From: Comamonas sp. BIGb0152
GTDB taxonomy: Bacteria > Pseudomonadota > Gammaproteobacteria > Burkholderiales > Burkholderiaceae_C
Direction: 5' to 3'
DNA length: 64,000 bases
Assembly (NCBI RefSeq): GCF_024809975.1
Contig: NZ_JANUDY010000004.1
Location: 62,001-126,000, forward strand
This document shows positions 59,610-64,000 of this stretch, piece after piece. The translations under genes and the position numbers were made by a program. The notes beneath the pieces are model-generated. The model worked only from the letters and a program-made list of their open reading frames with translations. It did no database searches and was not told where the DNA came from. How positions within the stretch are numbered: the first letter of the stretch is position 1; every line of letters begins with the position of its first letter.

Positions 59610-59714
59610 TTATGCCTGTAAATACCAGGTAAAACCGCGCAGAGCGGACAAGGCCCATAAAAAGCCAAGGCCCGGAATACCGGGCCCTGTGCGGCGCTTG
59701 GCGGGACGGCTGGC

Positions 59715-60188
59715 TTACAAAAAACGTTCCAGCAGCTTGCGCGAGGCCTTGTCCAGCCGGTTGGTATCCGGCAGCCGGTAGTGCACGCCATCGGCCGAGG
59801 TGATCAGCAGGTTCTGCCGGCCATGGAGCTTGCGGATGTCTTCCTCGGCCTTCAAGGTCATGTCCACCGGGCCCCGGTCGGTCTCCAAGGTCCAGATGCT
59901 GGGCACCGAGAAGGTGGAGACGCTGACGATGCGCTCGATCAGCGGCTGGAACTCGCGCGCGGCCAGGTCTTCTTCCAGCAGCGCGCGGGCGGCCGGGTCT
60001 ACCGCCTCCATATCGGCGATCCACAGCACTTCCTTGCCGTCTTCACCAATCAGCGAAATGCCCAGCAAGGGGGCCGACAGTGGAAAGGCGCGCACGGGAT
60101 TGACCTGGTGCGCTGTGCCGTCCTTGAGGAACACCAGGCGGCCAAAGCTGTTGCGGCTGAGCGCCAGCGGAGAGGAAATGGTTGTCAT
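59715..60188 (-). CDS. DUF1854 protein associated with cyanophycin genes
   Basis: A 157-residue protein of the DUF1854 family with conserved segments SFGRLVFLKDGTAHQVNPVRAF-type N-terminus, GISLIGEDGKEVLWI, FSVPSIWTLETDRGPV and LLITSADGVHYRLPD. No signal peptide or membrane helix. It starts 24 bp after the ABC exporter gene, so they are cotranscribed. The family is regularly placed beside cyanophycin synthetase in betaproteobacteria; its biochemical role is unknown to me. Confidence 0.85.
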   Translation of the reverse strand: MTTISSPLALSRNSFGRLVFLKDGTAHQVNPVRAFPLSAPLLGISLIGEDGKEVLWIADMEAVDPAARALLEEDLAAREFQPLIERIVSVSTFSVPSIWTLETDRGPVDMTLKAEEDIRKLHGRQNLLITSADGVHYRLPDTNRLDKASRKLLERFL

Positions 60189-60212
60189 GAAAAGTCTTTC
60201 CTGGGCTGCAGA

Positions 60213-62561
60213 TCAGCGGTTGTCATCGGACGCATCCACATGCGCTTTGGGGATGGGCTGGATGTCATAGGTCACGCCTGCGGCGCGCGCAGTCACCACG
60301 CCAGCGGCTTCTGCATCCTCCTCGGCACGGCGCGCCTGCGCCATATACAACCGCCAGTAGGCGCCCTCCTGGGCCATCAGCGCGTCGTGCGATCCCACCT
60401 CGACAATCTCGCCCCGGTCCATCACCACCAGGCGGTCGGCCTTGCGCAAGGTTGACAGGCGGTGGGCAATCGCAATGGTGGTGCGGCCCTGCACCAGGTT
60501 GTCCAGCGCCCGCTGGATTTCCTTCTCGGTCTCGGTATCCACGGCCGAGGTGGCCTCGTCCAGGATCAGAATGCGCGGGTCGATCAGCAAGGCGCGCGCA
60601 ATGGAGATACGCTGGCGCTCCCCGCCCGACAGGCCCTGGCCGCGCTCGCCCACCAGCGAGTCATAGCCGTAGGGCAGGCGCAAGATGAACTCATGCGCAT
60701 GGGCGGCGCGCGCTGCGGCCACAATCTCTTCGCGCGTGGCATCGGGCTTGCCGTAGGCAATGTTCTCGGCGATGGTGCCGAAGAACAAAAACGGCTCCTG
60801 CAACACCAGGCCGATGTTGCGGCGGTAGTCAGACACGGCAATGCGGCGCACATCGACGCCATCGAGCTGGATCGAGCCATCGGTCACGTCGTAGAAGCGG
60901 CTGATCAGGTTGACCAGGGTGCTCTTGCCCGAGCCGCTGTGGCCCACCAGGCCAATCATCTCGCCGGGGCGGATCTGCAGGTTCAGGCCCTTGATGACGG
61001 TGCGGCTGCCGTAGCGGAAGCCAACGTTGTCCATCGTGATGGCACCCTGCACCTTGCCCAGCTTGACCGGGTTGACCGGGTCGGGCACGTTGCTGACATG
61101 GTCGAGGATGTCGAAAATGCGCTTGGCACCAGCGGCGGCCTTTTGCGTCACCGACACGATGCGGCTCATCGAATCCAGCCGGGTGTAGAAGCGGCCGATG
61201 TAGGCGATAAAGGCCGTCAGCACACCAACGGTGATCGAGCCACCCGCGACCAGGTAGATACCGAAGGCCCAGACGATCAGCAGGCCGATTTCCGTCAGCA
61301 GGGTGACCGTGGGCGTGAACAGCGACCAGGTCTTGTTGACCCGGTCATTGGCTTCCAGGTTGACCTGGTTGGCCGCGGCAAAGCGGTCGGCCTCGCGCTG
61401 CTCTTGCGCAAAGGCCTTGACGACACGGATCCCGGGGATGGTGTCGGCCAGCACATTGGTCACTTCGGACCAGACGCGGTCGATCTTCTCAAAGCCGGTG
61501 CGCAGCCGGTCGCGCACGGTGTGGATCATCCAGGCAATAAAGGGCAGCGGCACCAGGGTGACCAGGGCCAGCCAGGGGTTGATCGAGAACAGGATGGCCG
61601 AGGTCATCACGATCATCAGCACATCGGTTGCAAAATCCAGCGCGTTGAGCGACAGAAAGAGGTTGATGCGGTCGGTTTCGGCGCCGATACGGGCCATCAG
61701 GTCACCGGTGCGCTTGCTGCCATAAAAATCGAGCGACAGCTTGAGCAGGTGGTTGTAGGTGGTGGTGCGCAGGTTGGCGCCAATACGCTCGGACACCCGG
61801 GCCAGAACAAAGGTGCGCGCCCAGCCCAGCAACCAGGCCACCAGCGCCGACAGCAGCAGCGCGCCCAGGTAAAAGCGCACCAGGCCGGCATCGATCTTCT
61901 CACCGTTCTGGAACGGGATCAGGATCTTGTCCATCAGCGGAATCGTCAGGTACGGCGCCACCAGCTGGGCCGCCGTGGTGCCCAAGGTCAGCATAAAACC
62001 CAACAACAATTGCATCTTGTAGGGTTGGGCAAAGCGCCACAGGCGCAGCAGCACCCAGCTGGAGGTGGGGGCGTTTTGCTGGCGCGCGCAGGCCGGGCAT
62101 TCCTCGCTATCGGGGGGCAAGACGCTGGCGCATACCGGGCACAGCGCGCGCTCGTCGGCCACCGCCTCGTAGGCTTGGTTGCGCAGCAAGCGCTCGCGCT
62201 GGCGCTCAAACTGCTGCACCAGGCCCAGCACCGCCGTCTGGTGTGCCAAGGTGATGCGCCACAACCCCAGGCGCTGCGTGCTGTCGTGCAGCTCCAGGCT
62301 GCCAATGCCGCCATGGTCAAAAAAACGCAGGGCCAAGTCAGAAGATAGTGCCCACTCACTCCATTGCTGGCTGCCTGGATCAAAGGCCAGCAGGCGCTCG
62401 GACGTCAAGACCACCTGGCCGCTGCCAAAACGCAAATCCGCCGTCAGGTCAACCGGAGTGACGGCAAGCACGTTTTCCAAAGTATGGAGCTTGGCTCGCA
62501 AGGGGGTTCCGAGCGGGCCCGCAAAGAATGCTGACGCGTCCGCGGAATGTTGATGTTGCAT
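60213..62561 (-). CDS. ABC exporter with PH-like region and zinc ribbon, cyanophycin-associated
   Basis: A 782-residue fused exporter. Residues 1-130 contain a compact beta-rich region ([37 protein letters not shown]) resembling a bacterial PH/GRAM domain. A zinc ribbon follows with Cys141, 144, 155 and 158. Six membrane helices span about 180-470 (type IV exporter fold), then Walker [10 protein letters not shown] (540-548), Q-loop LVLQEPF, signature [10 protein letters not shown] (644-653), Walker B ILILDEA and H-loop His700. It is divergent from cphA and followed by DUF1854. The start at 62561 has GGAGAG 13 bases away, longer than ideal; an ATG at 62618 lacks any ribosome site. Confidence 0.88.
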   Translation of the reverse strand: MQHQHSADASAFFAGPLGTPLRAKLHTLENVLAVTPVDLTADLRFGSGQVVLTSERLLAFDPGSQQWSEWALSSDLALRFFDHGGIGSLELHDSTQRLGLWRITLAHQTAVLGLVQQFERQRERLLRNQAYEAVADERALCPVCASVLPPDSEECPACARQQNAPTSSWVLLRLWRFAQPYKMQLLLGFMLTLGTTAAQLVAPYLTIPLMDKILIPFQNGEKIDAGLVRFYLGALLLSALVAWLLGWARTFVLARVSERIGANLRTTTYNHLLKLSLDFYGSKRTGDLMARIGAETDRINLFLSLNALDFATDVLMIVMTSAILFSINPWLALVTLVPLPFIAWMIHTVRDRLRTGFEKIDRVWSEVTNVLADTIPGIRVVKAFAQEQREADRFAAANQVNLEANDRVNKTWSLFTPTVTLLTEIGLLIVWAFGIYLVAGGSITVGVLTAFIAYIGRFYTRLDSMSRIVSVTQKAAAGAKRIFDILDHVSNVPDPVNPVKLGKVQGAITMDNVGFRYGSRTVIKGLNLQIRPGEMIGLVGHSGSGKSTLVNLISRFYDVTDGSIQLDGVDVRRIAVSDYRRNIGLVLQEPFLFFGTIAENIAYGKPDATREEIVAAARAAHAHEFILRLPYGYDSLVGERGQGLSGGERQRISIARALLIDPRILILDEATSAVDTETEKEIQRALDNLVQGRTTIAIAHRLSTLRKADRLVVMDRGEIVEVGSHDALMAQEGAYWRLYMAQARRAEEDAEAAGVVTARAAGVTYDIQPIPKAHVDASDDNR

Positions 62562-62800
62562 ATGGCGTGTTTTTCTCTCCGCACTCGGCGGTGGCTGTTG
62601 TCCGGTGAACAACCGCATATTATTGTGGCGAATAACTTGTGACGAATAACAGCACAGGCTGATCCATCCTCATCTGTCTTTAACGTCTGACACGTCCAAT
62701 TGGCTGACAGAGGTTAATCTGCCTTATTTGGGCGCACAATGCTTTCCCATCTACGGCGATTCCCGTTGGAATTGTTACTTATGTTTATCCGTTGATCGAT
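62562..62800. promoter_or_regulatory. Divergent promoter region of the cyanophycin locus
   Basis: A 239-bp AT-enriched gap between the exporter gene and cphA. It holds two direct copies of CGAATAAC (62629-62636 and 62643-62650, 14-bp period) and an imperfect inverted repeat GTTGT/ACAAC near 62597-62613. No gene is visible, and the sites have no assigned regulator. Confidence 0.4.
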
Positions 62801-64000
62801 ATGGCGAAATTCAATACCATCCAACTCTTGCGCACCACGTTTTTGCGCGGCCCCAGCGTCTGGACCTACCGCCCCGTACTGGAGGTCTGGCTGGACCTCG
62901 GAGAGCTGGAGGACTATCCCTCGAACAAGATCCCCGGACTGAACGAGCGCCTCACCACCTGGCTGCCCGATCTGATCGAGCACACCTGCGGCGTCGGTGA
63001 GCGCGGCGGCTTTATCCAGCGCCTCGAAGGCGGTACCTGGATGGGCCATGTGATGGAGCACGTGGTCATCGAGCTGCTGAACCTGGCCGGCATGCCCGCC
63101 GAGTTCGGCCAAACGCGCGAGATCTCCAAGCGCGGCGTCTACCGCATGGTGTTCCGCTGCCCCGAAGAGGCCGTGGCCCGCGTCGCGCTGGAGCATGGCC
63201 ACCAGCTGCTGATGGCCGCCATCAACGACGAGCCCTACGACATCAAGCCGGCGGTCCATGCGATCAAGACGGCGATCAATGACCGCTACCTCGGCCCCTC
63301 GACCGGCTGCATCGTCGATGCCGCCAGCGAGCGCCGCATTCCCCATATCCGCCTCAATGACGGCAACCTGGTGCAACTGGGCTATGGCGCGGCACAGCGC
63401 CGCATCTGGACGGCCGAGTCCGACCAGACCAGCGCGATTGCCGAAGGCATTGCCCAGGACAAGGACTTCACCAAGCGCCTGCTGACCGCCTGCGGCGTGC
63501 CCGTGCCCGAAGGCCAGATCGTGGCCACACCCGAAGAAGCCTGGGCAGTGGCCCAAGAGATCGGCTTTCCCGTCACCGTCAAGCCCTCGGACGGCAACCA
63601 CGCCCGGGGCGTGACCCTGGAGCTGTCGCAAGAGGCCGATATCAAAACCGCCTTCGCCCTGGCCCAGCCCGAAGGCTCGGATGTGATCGTCGAGAAGTTC
63701 ATCGACGGCGTCGAGCACCGCCTGCTGGTGGTGGGCGACAAGGTCGTCGCTGCCACCAAGGGCGAAACCGTCAGCGTCTACGGCAATGGCAAGTCCAGCC
63801 TGCGCGAGCTGGTCGCCGTGCTTAACGAAGACCCACGCCGTGGCCCCGAGCAGGAATACCCGCTCGACTGGATCAAGCTCGACGCAGGCGCTGTCAAGCT
63901 CGAACTCAACCGCCAGCATGTCACCCCCGATTCGGTCATTCCCCAAGGCCAGGGCGTGCTGCTGCAGCGCAATGGCAACATGGCCATCGACTGCCTTGAT
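62801..64000 (+). CDS. cphA: Cyanophycin synthetase, N-terminal part (3' end outside window)
   Basis: An open frame of 400 codons runs to the window edge. It starts MAKFNTIQLLRTTFLRGPSV, the typical start of betaproteobacterial CphA. Residues 1-160 are the N-terminal primer/polymer-binding domain (EHTCGVGERGGFIQRLEGG; MEHVVIELLNLAG). From about 220 the ATP-grasp domain begins (FTKRLLTACGVPVPEG; TVKPSDGNHARGVTLEL; VEKFIDGVEHRLLVVGDKVV), which adds Asp to the backbone. The Mur-ligase half that adds Arg lies beyond the window. Product: the multi-L-arginyl-poly-L-aspartate nitrogen store, in the cytoplasm. The ribosome site is weak. Confidence 0.95.
   Translation, partial: MAKFNTIQLLRTTFLRGPSVWTYRPVLEVWLDLGELEDYPSNKIPGLNERLTTWLPDLIEHTCGVGERGGFIQRLEGGTWMGHVMEHVVIELLNLAGMPAEFGQTREISKRGVYRMVFRCPEEAVARVALEHGHQLLMAAINDEPYDIKPAVHAIKTAINDRYLGPSTGCIVDAASERRIPHIRLNDGNLVQLGYGAAQRRIWTAESDQTSAIAEGIAQDKDFTKRLLTACGVPVPEGQIVATPEEAWAVAQEIGFPVTVKPSDGNHARGVTLELSQEADIKTAFALAQPEGSDVIVEKFIDGVEHRLLVVGDKVVAATKGETVSVYGNGKSSLRELVAVLNEDPRRGPEQEYPLDWIKLDAGAVKLELNRQHVTPDSVIPQGQGVLLQRNGNMAIDCLD

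Noticed and set aside
62728-63000. A 90-codon frame across the start of cphA
   Set aside because: It is out of frame with the clearly homologous CphA N-terminus starting at 62801.

Overview
This is 64 kb of GC-rich bacterial chromosome. The gene content points to a betaproteobacterium of the family Comamonadaceae, close to Comamonas/Delftia/Acidovorax. The evidence is an Omp32-type porin, Bug/TctC solute-binding proteins, a betaproteobacterial cyanophycin locus and Coq7. I cannot fix the genus. No rRNA, tRNA, CRISPR array, insertion sequence or prophage was seen, and the window looks like core-genome territory with short intergenic gaps.

Layout. 1-3.1 kb: the end of a TonB-dependent receptor, an N-acyl-D-amino-acid deacylase, and a Bug protein whose signal peptide is frameshifted. 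3.4-7.5 kb: a three-gene operon (2-oxoadipate dioxygenase/decarboxylase HglS, an FAD D-2-hydroxyglutarate-type dehydrogenase, an aminotransferase) that together would convert 2-aminoadipate, a lysine breakdown product, to 2-oxoglutarate. 7.7-8.6 kb: an orphan amino-acid-binding protein. 8.9-14.0 kb: central sugar-phosphate genes, tal-pgi divergent from zwf-hexR, with a HexR-like operator in front of zwf. 14.1-16.0 kb: an exported UshA-like nucleotidase lipoprotein. 16.2-24.8 kb: a seven-gene peptide-transport operon with two binding proteins and an embedded M20 amidohydrolase. 25.4-28.4 kb: the porin, coq7, an OsmC protein and a possible small RNA. 28.4-31.4 kb: ilvA-cobS-cobC.

31.4-41.6 kb: a type II secretion cluster, gspC divergent from gspG-H-I-J-K-L-M-N-D-E. 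Its gspF lies about 10 kb away at 51.4 kb. GspE lacks the usual tetracysteine zinc module. 41.6-45.2 kb: a small membrane protein, a luciferase-like oxidoreductase, a lipoprotein and glycerate 2-kinase. 45.2-49.9 kb: a LysR regulator divergent from gcl-hyi-glxR. With the kinase, these genes carry glyoxylate to 2-phosphoglycerate. 49.9-51.4 kb: a WYL regulator and a glutathione S-transferase. 52.7-55.7 kb: uxuA plus a Bug protein, divergent from a FadR-subfamily GntR regulator, with an array of operator-like TGGT-N-ACCA sites between them. 55.8-56.7 kb: a cytosolic 5'-nucleotidase-family protein. 56.8-59.6 kb: a histidine-rich ZnuD-like receptor behind a small His/Cys membrane protein, with a Fur/Zur-like palindrome upstream.

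59.7-64.0 kb: a cyanophycin locus. Cyanophycin synthetase (cut by the window end) is divergent from an ABC exporter carrying an extra N-terminal PH-like region and zinc ribbon, followed by a DUF1854 protein. The role of this exporter/DUF1854 pair in cyanophycin metabolism is, to my knowledge, undefined, and it is the best candidate here for an undescribed system.
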